NCBI GenBank assembly: GCA_964036665.1
Contig: OZ038532.1
Span: forward strand, 1,860,001-1,924,000
DNA from: Gordius sp. MW1
Lineage: Eukaryota > Nematomorpha > Gordioida > Gordea > Gordiidae
DNA: 64,000 nucleotides
Direction of reading: 5' to 3'
Shown here: positions 47,282 through 58,187 of the stretch, in pieces
Position numbering within the stretch: the stretch's first letter is position 1
How the letters are laid out: each line of letters starts with the position of its first letter
Program-made: the position numbers and the translations under genes
The notes under the pieces: generated by a model
Databases searched by the model: none
What the model was told of the DNA's origin: nothing
What the model saw: only the letters and a program-made list of their open reading frames with translations

Positions 47282-47695
47282 AGCGTTTAGTGGCTAGTCT
47301 TTCGATTCGCTCTTCAGCTGATTCGGTAGCTCGTGAAGTTGTGGCTCGTAAGCGTTGAGTGGCTAGTCTTTCGATTCGCTCTTCAGCTGATTCGGTAGCT
47401 CATGAAGTTGTGGCTTGTGAGCGTTTAGTGGCTAGTCTTTCGATTCGCTCTTCAGCTGATTCGGTAGCTCGTGAAGTTGTCGCTCGTAAGCGTTGAGTGG
47501 CTAGTCTTTCGATTCGCTCTTAAGCTGATTCGGTAGCTCGTGAAGTTGTGGCTCGTAAGCGTTGAGTGGCTAGTCTTTCGATTCGCTCTTCAGCTGATTC
47601 GGTAGCTCGTGAAGTTGTGGCTCGTAAGCGTTTAGTGGCTAGTCTTTCGATTCGCTCTTCAGCTGATTCGTTAGCTCGTGAAGTTGTCCCTGAAT
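47282..47695 (-). pseudogene. Six 69-bp repeats coding a charged 23-residue unit
   Basis: Exact period of 69 bases, six units. On the minus strand every unit reads TESAEERIERLATKRLRATT followed by S-R-A. Variants change only one Lys to Gln, and one unit has GAA mutated to TAA. On the plus strand the same variants create stops, so minus is the coding strand, matching the Helitron orientation. Arg/Glu-rich 'ERxERLA' repeats of this kind occur at the N-terminus of some Helitron proteins, which is my best explanation. The plus-strand frame at 47566-47751 is a shadow. Confidence 0.65.
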
Positions 47696-48269
47696 GCATC
47701 TATAAGTCAATAAAAATACCTTTGATAAAGCTTCCAACTCTGGAATGTTAGCATTAAGTTGATTTGTATTACTTTTATCACTGCTACGAAGATTGCTAAA
47801 TAGAAATCTTGGTTTAAATATAAATATTGGTTTAAATTATGATAATTGGGTATTGTGAGAATATATTTGTTCTAGAAACTTTTTAAGTGTTTCTAATGGC
47901 TGAAGACTAACACTTTATGAATAATTGACTAAAAACATAAAATATTCATAACGCAGTATAGATATAACCCAAATAAGTTTATCCAATAATATAATTTACA
48001 CGGAAAAGCTTCTTTTATCATATGGAATAAAAAGCATATATGTAATTAATTGGGGAAGAGCATTTAATACTTATTGTAGAATCTAATGTTTATATTCCTC
48101 TGGTTCATTCATATGGTAACGGGTCTGACCTGATTTAATATGAAAGAAAATTTTTATGCAGCAATAAAACATTTAAGCTTCATATACTATACGTCATATG
48201 ACGTCATTATTAAGTGCTAAAACGTATAAGACAACGTATAAAACAAAAAAGCGTGACCCCTCGAAAACT

Positions 48270-48355
48270 ACAAGACCGATTTGGCTCAAACAAATCTTAA
48301 AACATGCTCCGGAGTATGGGGAATAAACTGTGAAATTTTGAGCCAAATCGGTCTG
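48270..48355. repeat. 17-bp inverted repeat GACCGATTTGGCTCAAA
   Basis: GACCGATTTGGCTCAAA at about 48272-48288 and its exact reverse complement TTTGAGCCAAATCGGTC at about 48338-48354 enclose ~50 bases. It lies in the 5' part of the Helitron derivative and probably belongs to its 5' subterminal region. Confidence 0.8.
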
Positions 48356-48431
48356 GTAGTTTTCCAAAATTGGTGGTGGCATAAACACAAACATACCCAC
48401 AAACACACATAGTTTCATTTTTATATATAAT

Positions 48432-49910
48432 TATAATGAAAAATGCATATAGTTAAATAACAACGAAACCATGTAATTAAAAGTTTATATTAAGGCTACA
48501 TAAAACTATATGGCATATAGTGAGTTTATACAAATCAATTAAAGCCCAAACTGGAATGGGTATATTGACAAGAAAAATATAATTTTTGTAAAATGATACC
48601 ATTGGTACAGCGACTGCCTTTATAACAATTTACTGTTACCCCAATATCAAATATATAATACATATTTGATTTAAGGTGATGTTAAAAAATAAAATAAGTT
48701 TTAATTGTCCGCCTTTTTTTATTGCGTTAATAAATAACAAAGCGAAAATGAATATCTATAAGTCACTTGGCTCAATTAAACTATTTAATTTTTTAAAATT
48801 TAATAAGATAATTGTTATTAATTAAATTACGATATATTAGATAATTGCTTTGGGGGAAAAACTTTAGATAATAACAAAAAAAAACGAAGAGTCTTATCAT
48901 GGTGTTATTTAAAAATTTAATTACAAGGAAAACGTTTCAACTTTTTAGCTAGAAATCTGATAGAAAATTAAGCTAATTAGTAAATACAATTTTATCAACT
49001 TGGCAGTTGCTTTAAAATTAAAAATATCCAAAACATTAAAAATTAACAATTGTACGGCTACTTTTTGTAACTCGGATATGAACTTAGTTGTCTGAGAAGG
49101 TGTCCACGTGCTTTCCAATTCATTTTTCAAGGCCTTAAATAAAATTTAATTGTTTTGTTTTTTAATATTAACTATCACATTTATAAATGATATATACCGA
49201 ATAGAAATATGTTGTTTCTATGGCTAATTTTTCGACATTTTTATCGGATTCCGTGAGAGGACCGAGAGAAAACTTATAAAAGTAATCAAAATAAAGTTAA
49301 TTACAAAAAAATAAAGCTTATAATTATCATATAATTTAATTATTTTGTTTCATTTTGATCTTTTACTGTAAATTTAATTTACCATATGTAAAAAAATTGT
49401 CAATTCTTTCGTCACTTTTACTATAGTTTAAATTTTTACTTTGAATCTCGACTTTTTAATGTAAAATTTATATTAATAAAATTAATTCTTAAATTGCTAA
49501 ATAGTCATAAAATGAAATTATTGGACGGAACACAATTATATCTGGTGATGACATTCAAGTTATAATTACAATTTAAAAACTTTATTTTTAATAAGAAGGA
49601 AAAATGTCAAATGGTTTAAAAAACTTACGTTTGCTACAGTGTCATTGCAGGGTATTTTATTGAGCATGAAGAGATTAATATCTATATTATTAAAATGTTG
49701 GTTCTTTATAGCATACCTTTTAGTTTTAAGACATCATTGACAAGTTTTAAGGCCATCCTATATCCTATGAATATGCCGTACCCTAAGGGTAGTTTATGCA
49801 CAATATGACATTACAATTTTTGCGACTATTGTTTATTTTGATTGGGAAAAAATATTTTGTATCGCTCTATGGCTGATTGCTAAAATATTTAAACAGAATC
49901 TATAACTTGC
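48432..49910. other. AT-rich stretch, nothing firm
   Basis: A minus-strand frame at 48945-49130 begins after a TTTAAG acceptor-like site and reads helical-looking sequence (SQTTKFISELQKVAVQLL), but no family is recognised and no donor fits. Confidence 0.35.
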
Positions 49911-50201
49911 ATACAAAGACTAGATAGACTGCCCATCAACTTTAAATAAGTGTACCGCTTTTTCGCCATTTTGAAATGTGCACAAATAAGGGAAAGACAT
50001 ATAGAATTTTGGTTAATTTAACCGTTAAAATGTAATCAAAAAGTAATGAACTAGTTAAGCATTAAAAATAGCATTTTAAAATATATATCATTTACGAAAT
50101 TAATAAAAATAAAAAATAAAAAACTGTGATGATGTGATGTTAAAGCAATTTAGTACCATCTGCATTTTATTAAATAATCATCAATTAACATTCCTTTTAA
50201 C

Positions 50202-50330
50202 TGTAATGTTATACAATTTGTGTTTATACACGTTTTTTATAATATCGTTTAGTTCTATATACCTGGAGTATATAAATTATCATTACCAGATGTTATTTTA
50301 AAATAATAAACTATTTGCATATTGAGTATC
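50202..50330 (+). repeat. 5' LTR of gypsy 50202-53867
   Basis: Starts TGTAATGTTATACAATTTG and matches 53734-53862 almost base for base. The last few bases (expected 'tattaca') are lost where the inverted protease fragment begins. Confidence 0.9.
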
Positions 50331-50434
50331 TGTAATATACTCTTGTTGATTAATGATACTGATGAGTTAGTATCATATAACATCTTGAAATTTTTTTGAT
50401 TTATCCTTACATGGATGTATGGTTTAAGGTGATT
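50331..50434 (-). repeat. Inverted copy of the protease segment
   Basis: Matches 50662-50768 in reverse complement over ~100 bases with very few differences. Segments 'actcttgttgattaatgat', 'agtatcatataacatcttga' and 'ccttacatggatgtatggtt' are shared. Together the two copies form a hairpin with a ~230-base loop. Confidence 0.85.
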
Positions 50435-50499
50435 TTAAAAGAATAGACAATCAATAAAACAATTTGCTACAAAGAAGGATGATCATCAACAATCATTCA

Positions 50500-53400
50500 T
50501 AAGGAATTGCTATAGATGAGGTAAGTCACATGCAATAAAGCAATGTCCAGCATTTTTAAAAGAATGTTCCATTTGCCATCATAAAGGACATTTTGCAAAA
50601 ATGTGCAGGACCTCAAACAAAGTGAACCAGATTATTAATACAATTGGCAAACTTTATGACTTTAATCACCTTAAACCATACATCCATGTAAGGATAAATC
50701 AGAAAAATTTCAAGATGTTATATGATACTGGCTCATCAGTATCATTAATCAACAAGAGTATCTACAACATGTTAAATTCACCTAAATTAACACCATGCCC
50801 AAGATAAAAGCTTTTGGGAATAGTCCAGTTCCTATATGTGGAGAAACACAGGTCTATGTTAATTTAAACAATAAAACTTTAAAGTTAACAGCTATTGTAA
50901 CTACGGTAGAAGATGATGCCATATTTGGGTTAAACTGGATGGAAGCCTTTCACCTACAACTTCCTCATCTAGTTAAAATTAATGCTATAGAAGAAAAACC
51001 TCAAAACATAGAAGAGGAATTGGTTGAAAAGTATACGAATGTGTTCAGTGATGGCACTGGGTGTATTAAAGATTATGAGGTGAATCTTTTTGTAAAGGAA
51101 GAAGCCAGAGCCATAGCAGTGCCTGCACGAAGGGTTCCTTTCCCTTTAAGGAATAAAGTTGAAGAGGAAATCAGAAGATTATTGGACGAAGAGATAATTG
51201 AACATGTTGATCCTGCAACAACACCAATAACATGGGCAACTCCTATTGTAAATGTATTAAAATCAAATAAGTCCATTAGAATCTGCCGAGATTTTAGAGT
51301 GACTATTAACCCCTTCCTAACTTTAAACAACCATCTACTTCCGACATTTGACGATTTGATTCTGAAGATCGCAGGAGGGCAAAAATTTACAGTAATTGAT
51401 TTACGGGATGCCTATCTTCAGATGAAGGTCGAAGAAAAGTCGCGACATTATCTCACTATTGCAACATATTTAGGTTATTATCGATATAAACGTCTTCCAT
51501 TTGGACTTTCAATAGCGCCAAATTTATTCCAATGTTATATGGAAGAATTATTAGAGGGGATTCCCCATACTGGGGTACTTCTAGACGATATCATAGTTAC
51601 AGGAGTAAATGAAAAGGATCACCTGAAAAATCTCAACGAGGTACTAAAAAGGGTACAGGACGCTGGTCTAAAAGCAAAGAAGGAAAAGGTTAAATTTTTC
51701 CAAAATTCCGTTAAATATTTGGGACATGTGATCGATGCAACAGGGATCCACCCAACTCAAGAGCGAGTGGAAGCCATTGTTAATTTTCAACAACCACAAA
51801 ACAAAAAAGAACTACCTTTTCTTTTTAGGACTAGTTAATTATCAGGAGAGGTTCATTCCAATGTTACACGAAAAATGCGCACCCTTGCATGCATTGACGG
51901 GCTCATCAATAGGTTGGAAATGGACGGCTAAAGAGCAGAAGATTTTTAACGATGTTAAACTGATGCTTTCAACGTCAAATACTTTGGTACCGTATTCAAC
52001 CTCATTACCGTTATACCTAACGGTAGATGCTTCTGAAACTGGTGTAGGTGCTGTACTATCACACTTATATGCAGACGGGTCCGAAAGAGCTATTGCGTAC
52101 GCGTCCAGGACGTTAAGCGAGTCCGAAAAACGATACTCTACAATTGATCGGGAAGCGCGAGCTATTGTGTTCGGTGTTCAGAAATTTGATCAATACGTAC
52201 GGGGTCGAAAATTTGTATTGATGACGGATCACAAACCTCTAGAGAGATTATTCGGGAATCATCGGGATTTACCGAAAGTGATCAATAATCGATTAATTCG
52301 ATGGGCTTTATTTTTAAATGGATATCAATACGACATAAAATACCGATCAGGAAAAAACAATCAATGCGCTGATGCATTGTCAAGACTGCCAGATCCAAAA
52401 TACCTTGAAACGGATCAGATCAATCACGTAGGATTACTTATGTTAGATGAATTAAAGTTAGATTACGAAATGCTAAAAACATCTAAGATCCTTTTTGTCG
52501 TGAATTAATTTCAGCGATTAACCGTGAATGGCGGTTTGATTTAAAAAAATGCCGTTTTGACATGAAAACGTACTAGAAGGAACTGTCATTTGAAGATGGA
52601 TTATTATTGTGTGGAAATCGGTTAATAATACCGAGGAACCTACAAAATTTAGTTTTAAAAATATTACACCAAGGACACCCCGGTATTACAGGAATGCTTA
52701 ATTTAGCCCGGTATTATGTTTGGTGGCCCGGAATGGACAAGAGTATTGATTTGTTTGTAAAGGAATGTGACGGTTGTCAAGAAGGCCGACAAGCCGAACA
52801 AGAAGTTCCCTTATATTCTTGGTCCGTACCTGACCGTCCTTGGGATCGAGTTCATATAGATATTGCCGGACCTGTCGAAGGAAATTATTGGTTGGTTTTA
52901 ATTGATGCATTATCGAAATGGGTGGAGGTAGCCACACTATCGTCGATTAAAGGACCACAAATTGTGAGGCAGTTACGAAATTGGTTTTGCAGGTTCGGTA
53001 TTCCCTTGCAAATAGTATCGGACAATGGACCACAATTTGTCGGTGAAGAATTCACAAAATTTTGTAACAACAACAACATTAAGCACGTAACATCCACTCC
53101 ATATCACCCCAAAACAAATGGATTAGCTGAGAGAATGATCCGAACGCTAAAATCAAGATAATGGGCAGCAAGAAAATCAGGGGGAGAGAAAGAATTATGC
53201 CTTCAACAAATAATTATGACATACAGGAATACATCTCAGGCAACCACGGGTAAAGCTCCGGCGGAATTGTTGTTGGGAAGAAGAGTAAGGACAGCGTTGG
53301 ACCTTATTCGACCAGATCCGAAAGAAAAGTGGAAGGAGAGATTAGCTAAACAAAAGAGCTATCATGACCGAAAAGCATGTTATAGGGAATTTAATCTTGG

Positions 53401-53713
53401 AGATCCAGTATGGATCCGGAATGAAATTAAAGCGGGTTGGTACCAAGGATTTATCATAGAACGTAAAGGTCCATATTCTTATAATGTTCGCACTGATAAA
53501 GGAATTAAACGGAAACACGCGGATCAGTTAAAATTCAGGATGCAATCCCAGTTCGTCGAAACTAACCATACTAGTCTGGAACCGAATGTTGAAAAAGTTG
53601 CAAGTTCGAATACTAGTCTGGAAACGAATGTTGAAAAAGTTGCAAGTCCGATTCCGTTAAGGCGATCGACCAGAAAGCGAAATCCTCCGTTACGTTATCA
53701 TGAAGAGTTTTAG
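50500..53713 (+). pseudogene. gypsy gag end and pol (PR-RT-RH-IN)
   Basis: Two zinc knuckles remain at 50508-50612: CYR-stop-GKSHAIKQC (one Cys changed to TGA) and CSICHHKGHFAKMC. Protease: KMLYDTGSSVSLINKS (50716-50763). RT (to 51838): IFGLNWMEAF, VPARRVPFPLRNKVEEEIRR, TVIDLRDAYLQMKVEEKSRH, RLPFGLSIAPNLFQ and LLDDIIVTG, where Leu replaces the usual Tyr of YxDD. RNase H: LTVDASETGVGAVLSH, TDHKPLERLF and CADALSRLPD (51840-52400). Integrase: HPGITGMLNLARYYVWWPGM with CDGCQ, then HIDIAGP, SDNGPQF and NGLAERM (52600-53150), and a C-terminal NLGDPVWIRNEIKAGWYQGF to the stop at 53713. Breaks near 50800, 51810, 52505 and the TAA at 53159 inactivate it. Confidence 0.9.
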
Positions 53714-53733
53714 CTTTTGAAAGTGGGAAGAAA

Positions 53734-53867
53734 TGTAATGTTATACAATTTGTGTTTATACACGTTATTTATAATATCGTTTAGTTCTATATACCTAGAG
53801 TATATAAATTATCATTACCAGATGTTATTTTAAAATAATAAACTATTTGCATATTGAGTATATTACA
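53734..53867 (+). repeat. 3' LTR of gypsy 50202-53867
   Basis: 134 bases from TGTAATG to 'tattaca', preceded by the polypurine tract and followed by the TTAAC duplication. Confidence 0.9.
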
Positions 53868-54011
53868 TTAACTAATGAGGAAGGAAAATTCCTTTTTTCT
53901 GTTTTAACAATGACATGGGAGATAGTTAAATTCAAAATGGTATATTTAATAGTACACAATTTGCCATATAAAACATATGACCCGAGCAGTCCGTGTAGTC
54001 TATGCTTGCAT

Positions 54012-54096
54012 AGAGTGTTGAAAAAACGGCTAGATTTCTTTGGTCGACCTTTGATTTTAGTCGATTAAACATAAATAGACCAAAGGTTTTACCAAA
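54012..54096. mobile_element. Left arm of hairpin MITE, interrupted
   Basis: 'gagtgttgaaaaaacggct' through 'ggtcgacctttgattttag' matches the left arm of 46203-46347. The partner arm starts again at 58818 ('tttggcttgtttatg') and then is lost in satellite DNA. Confidence 0.65.
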
Positions 54097-54101
54097 AATC
54101 C

Positions 54102-54758
54102 TGTGGTATCACTAGTCCCTGTTTTCCCCCCTTTCTCCTCTTAATTTTTAGTTTGATCCAGTTGGAGGCGCTTTGTTTTAGATTCCCTCCTTTTCCAGTT
54201 TTAATTACCCTTCTTTCTCTTAGAGAGAGTTAAAAATAGATTTTATAAATGGTCGTAAAAATATACCCCATCCAAGGTCACGGTGATCTCGTGTTAGTTT
54301 GATTCTTCTAAAGCCCCCATTGTATTGCTTACCACCTTCATACTTACTACATCTTCTATTCCCCCCCCCCCCGATGATGGTTGTTAATTTCGCTAATTGT
54401 TAGTTGTTAGCGGCGTTGTTTATGTTTACGGTGCGCCATATTTATTTAGCGCCATCTTTATTTACGCCCCTCACCAATGATCTCTATATCTATGTATTAT
54501 TGTTGTACGCTACCATTTTATTTTTGTTTATCAACATCCTACATCATGCATCATTATTGTTAGTACTATTTAAAACCGAATTGTAAAACGAATAGTGAGT
54601 AGAAAGAGTAGAAATTCTTTAGTGTTAATAAAGTCTTAGTGGTAGTGTTAATAAACTCTAGTAATAGTAGTCTTAAAAAATTTGAAAATTAATTCAGTCC
54701 TCTCTTTTTGGGGGAGGACCTAAAGAACTAAAAAAATACTATTCCCAGGAATAGTAAA
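54102..54758 (+). repeat. 5' LTR (657 bp)
   Basis: Starts TGTGGTATCACTAGTCCCTG. It contains a 12-base C run near 54361 and an inverted repeat 'gtcctc...gaggac' near its end. Differs from the 3' LTR mainly by a ~35-base block around 54350-54385. The 60-residue frame present in both LTRs (54404-54586, 58458-58640) has no known motif and is probably not translated. Confidence 0.85.
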
Positions 54759-55475
54759 TTGGTGTCAGAACAAAATACTAAAGCCGCGCCCGCAATGGAA
54801 ATTCCAATATCCTGATTCCGGTGGCAAGACAAAAGGAAAATATATTCACACTAATTATTCGAGCAACTAACTAACAACAGAACGATCGTCTTAAAAGGAA
54901 AGTTAATCATGTTCAAAAAATGAAATATTTTCTGGGAATTAATATTCTTTCTTAGCAAATATTCAATGAAGTGATTCGAAAGCAACATTTGGGAATTCTG
55001 AAAATCAAAATTCGTAATGTCTGGTAAAATTGAATTCAAACCCACTGAAAACAAATGATTTAAATAGAAGCCTAGTTTCTTATTGTGCCACTTTAATATT
55101 ATTTTAAGATAGTTTACTTGAATGATTCACATATATTAATTGTATGACGAATTGTTAGTAATCAATATTAAACCAAAACCCCGCGCGTTTCTTTGAATAT
55201 TATTTGGCTATTTTTGTAAATGGAATGGTATTAAGATTTTGAAGGAAGGAATGGAGAGGGAAAGAACAATTTTTGTAAAGTGAATTATATTAATATTTGG
55301 AAGGAAGGAAACGTCAGAAAATTTTTTTGAAGGAAGGAATTGACGGAGATTTTTTGGTTAGCAATTGTACTACTAGACCGGCTCATAGAGTCAACCTATA
55401 AGGCTCTGTACTCATTGAGTCATCCTTGGTTTTTGGGGCACTGAACTCAGTCAATGAGTCATCCTCGGTTATGAG

Positions 55476-57980
55476 TAGAGACCTGCACGGGCGGCCCGAG
55501 GCCCGGCCCGGCCCGGAAAAGCCCGGGCCTGGACGGGCCCTAAATTTTCAGGCCCCGGGCTTCCGGACCGGGCCGGGCCTAATTCATTAAGAATAGGCCC
55601 GGCCCGGAATTTTGAGTTAGTTGCATTTTGCATAAGTACTTTGATTCTGTTTAAAAAACATATTTCAAAAAATTAATTAATTACAAGTTATTGCATCTGT
55701 TAAACATTCATTCATTTATTTCGCGCTTTTTTCAATATATTACAAACAATTGAGTATGGAACAAAGAAGAAAACTACTGCAAATAGCTGAATATATCCAG
55801 AAAGATTTTTATAAGGTAAGAGAAAATCTTCGGGGGAAGAGTGAAGTGTGGAAAAGATTCCTTTTTATCTTTGACAATATGGATATGAAGATAGATTATG
55901 TTTTCTGCAAAGCTTGCAAGAATGTATTATCTTATAATTCTTGCCAATCAGGTATTTATTAATGTTAGTTTTGATAATGCTTAATAGGGAACACTCATCT
56001 CCAAAGGCATAAATGCTCTAAAGAAGTCCAGGAAAAGAAAAATATGGAAAAATTGGACAATTATTTATGCAAGCCATCCTCAGCAAAACTAAAAAACCCT
56101 GCAATAATTAAAAAAGATCTCATATCCTCAATAGCCCATTTTTGTGGAATGGATATGAGATCTTTCAATACAATTCATGGTGATGGGTTTATACAATTAG
56201 CCCAGCATTTAATCAGATTGGGGTGTATACATGGCAATATTGATGCTAAGGATATTATGCCATGTCCAACAACTATATCCAGACATATGGTTCAAACTAT
56301 GGAACATGCGAGAAATAAGATATATCCCACCATTTTCAAAGCCCTTTCTGAAGGATACTGCTCAGGTATAAAATTATGCATCAAACTATATAATGTATTA
56401 ATAAGGCACAACAGATATGTGGCATGATAGTTATAAAAAAAACAACTATATTACATTGACGTTACACTATGTGATTGGTTATAAACTTTACAAAATTGTA
56501 TTGTTTACAATTAAGTTTGAAGAAGACAGGAAAACTGGGGAAAATATAAGGAAGGAAATACTAAACAAATTTCTTTCTTTAGGTATTATATTATGTTTAG
56601 GTTTTTATAAAATGATTTTGAGGTTACACCCACAAACAATTTGTAGATATGGTCATAGTTACTGATCAAGGCAGTAACATGATCAGTGCCTTTCAATGTC
56701 AAAAAAGGCTAAATTGTGCAGCTCACATGCTCAACACAATTTTACGGAACACATTTAAAAATGAGTATCTAGAGAAGACTCATCCAATTATCTTTGAGAG
56801 TATGAGTCAGTGTCAAAGCCTTATTGTAGATATGAAACGGACAGGGTAAAAAACTCAAAATTTAAATTTTTATTTATTAGGTTGGTAAATAAACTAACTC
56901 ACGGCCTACATTTATGTGTGGAAACAAGATGGAATAGCCGTCTTCGAATGCTTGAAACATTCTTGAATGTTTATGGTGAATTGAAAAGCCTTCTTGAAGG
57001 CTCCACACTTCTTGATAAATTTAATGACATAAATAAATATATGCTGGAGGAACTTGTAACCTTTTTGAAGGTTTTCAAAATTGCTACTGACGAGCTAGAG
57101 GCAGATTTAAAGCCAACGTTGCATCTAGTAGGCTTGTATTATTATAAATTGGAAAAAGAGTTGGAATTATACATTGAAAAAAATACAACGATGCAAATTT
57201 TAGCATCCCGTTGTCTTGAATTTTTACATGGCAAGTTTACCCTTGATATAAATCACAAAATAGCCATATTTTTGTGCCCACAATTTAAAAGCCTGAAAAT
57301 GTTGCCCTCACCAGATTTTAACATGATATGCCAAGTAGTTAAAAACCTAGTTTCTAGGGATGGGGCAATTCATTACAATCACAACCACAAGTAACTGGTG
57401 TTAGTGCCAACAATCATACAGGTCAAGGTAATTAAATAATTCTCAAAATATAATATTTATAACTAGGTGGTGATGGTTCATCGTTTCAAGACTTTAGTAC
57501 GTGGCATGAAACATCTTCTATGATGGAGGAAGATGTAGAGGAGAATGAAGTTGACAGTTACATAAATTTAAAGATCAATGAGAGAAATATAGAATTATTG
57601 GAATGGTGGAAAGACCACAGTGGGCAATTTCCAGCGCTTAGCTGCCTTGCTTGTAAGATTTTTTCAACACCTGCTTCATCTGCCTCGAGCGAGAGGTGTT
57701 TTTCGTCCGCGGGCCGCATTTTTAAAGAGCGAAGAACAAACTTAAACTCGGAGATTTTTGATGCTTGTATTTTTTTACATCAAAATAGTTCCATTATCGA
57801 TTTATAATTTTATTATGTGCGTTTTATTTTTTAATAAATAATTTTACCAAAATTGCGTTTGATTTAATTATTAGAAATTATTAAAATTCCGGGCCGGGCC
57901 CGGGCCGGGCCCGGGCCTTATTTTTAAAGATGCTAAAATTCGGGCCCGGGCCGGGCAAAAATCGATTTTGCAGGCCTCTA
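55476..57980 (+). mobile_element. Nearly intact autonomous hAT transposon
   Basis: TIRs TAGAGACCTGCA (left) and TAGAGGCCTGCA (right, inverted). A perfect 8-bp target duplication GTTATGAG flanks it (55468-55475, 57981-57988), diagnostic of hAT. Dense GGCCCGGCCCGG-type subterminal arrays lie inside both ends (55490-55610; 57888-57955). One transposase gene fills the interior. It is inserted in the LTR element at 54102-58812, so it is one of the youngest insertions in the window. Confidence 0.92.
55756..57807 (+). CDS. hAT transposase with five 35-40-nt introns
   Basis: BED zinc finger, RNase-H-like core and hAT dimerisation tail. ATG at 55756. Reading continues only if five GT-AG introns are removed: 55952-55987 (36 nt), 56366-56405 (40), 56583-56622 (40), 56846-56880 (35) and 57428-57466 (39). 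Joined exons give WKRF...DYVFCKACKNVL then NTHLQRHKCSK (BED finger split by intron 1); TTDMWHDSYKKNNYITLTLH (split by intron 2); VTDQGSNMISAFQ with CAAHMLNTIL; ETRWNSRLRMLETFL; and the C-terminal WWKDHSGQFPALSCLACKIF with SSERCFSSAGRIFKERRTNL. A shift remains around 57325-57360, from an indel or a further tiny intron (GTAG...TCTAG, 23 nt). About 612-620 residues, normal for hAT. No other in-frame stop seen. Confidence 0.88.
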
Positions 57981-57988
57981 GTTATGAG

Positions 57989-58187
57989 GAACAAAATTCT
58001 GGAGTGTCGGGAAGTAGTGTCAATCAACGTCAATATCTAGGTCAATATCAATGTTAATGTCGGTGTCAATGTGATTGTCAAGGTCAATGTCGGTGTCAAA
58101 AAGTCGAAGTCTTAATACCTCCGTTGGCGGCTTTAACCCTCACGAGTGGTCCACAGGGGTAGAGTTAATTTTGGGAAAAGGGGTAGG
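57989..58187 (+). repeat. GGTCAATGTC-type simple repeat in LTR-element interior
   Basis: Between 58015 and 58105 the words 'gtcaatgtc', 'gtcaatatc' and 'ggtgtcaa' alternate, a degenerate 6/12-base repeat. The polypurine tract of the LTR element follows. Confidence 0.7.

Larger units (their letters stand above)
47170..48431 (-). mobile_element. Non-autonomous Helitron derivative
   Basis: Minus-strand rolling-circle element. The 3' end has a perfect 7-bp hairpin GGCAAAC-AAC-GTTTGCC, then GGGTTCAA and the terminal CTAG (47170-47173), with host T beyond. The 5' end near 48431 reads TTATATATAAAAATGAAACT followed by a gtgtgtttgtggg-type stretch, as in many Helitrons. The interior holds a 48-kb hairpin (48270-48355) and the 69-bp coding repeats (47282-47695). 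No Rep or helicase remains. Confidence 0.75.
50202..53867 (+). mobile_element. Ty3/gypsy retrotransposon, nearly complete pol
   Basis: LTRs of ~130 bases at 50202-50330 and 53734-53867. A perfect 5-bp target duplication TTAAC flanks it (50197-50201, 53868-53872). The polypurine tract AAAGTGGGAAGAAA abuts the 3' LTR. The LTR contains TATATAAA (50269-50276) and AATAAA (50305-50310). The normal primer-binding site and most of gag are missing; an inverted copy of protease sequence lies in their place (50331-50434). pol is present but frameshifted. Confidence 0.9.
49911..54005. mobile_element. GATAGACTGCYCA MITE, copy 2, split by gypsy
   Basis: Left part 49911-50201 and right part 53868-54005 rejoin across the gypsy insertion to give an element like 5655-6296. 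Shared blocks are 'gtgtaccgctttttcgccat', the 'taactaatgaggaagg' motif and the ends AGACTAGATAGACTGC / AGACTACACGGACTGC. Confidence 0.65.

Noticed and set aside
48945-49130. Minus-strand 61-residue frame with acceptor-like TTTAAG
   Set aside because: No matching donor, no family recognised; not enough to call an exon.
54404-54586. 60-residue frame repeated at 58458-58640
   Set aside because: Identical because both lie in LTRs of one element; hydrophobic low-complexity sequence with no motif, so likely non-coding.
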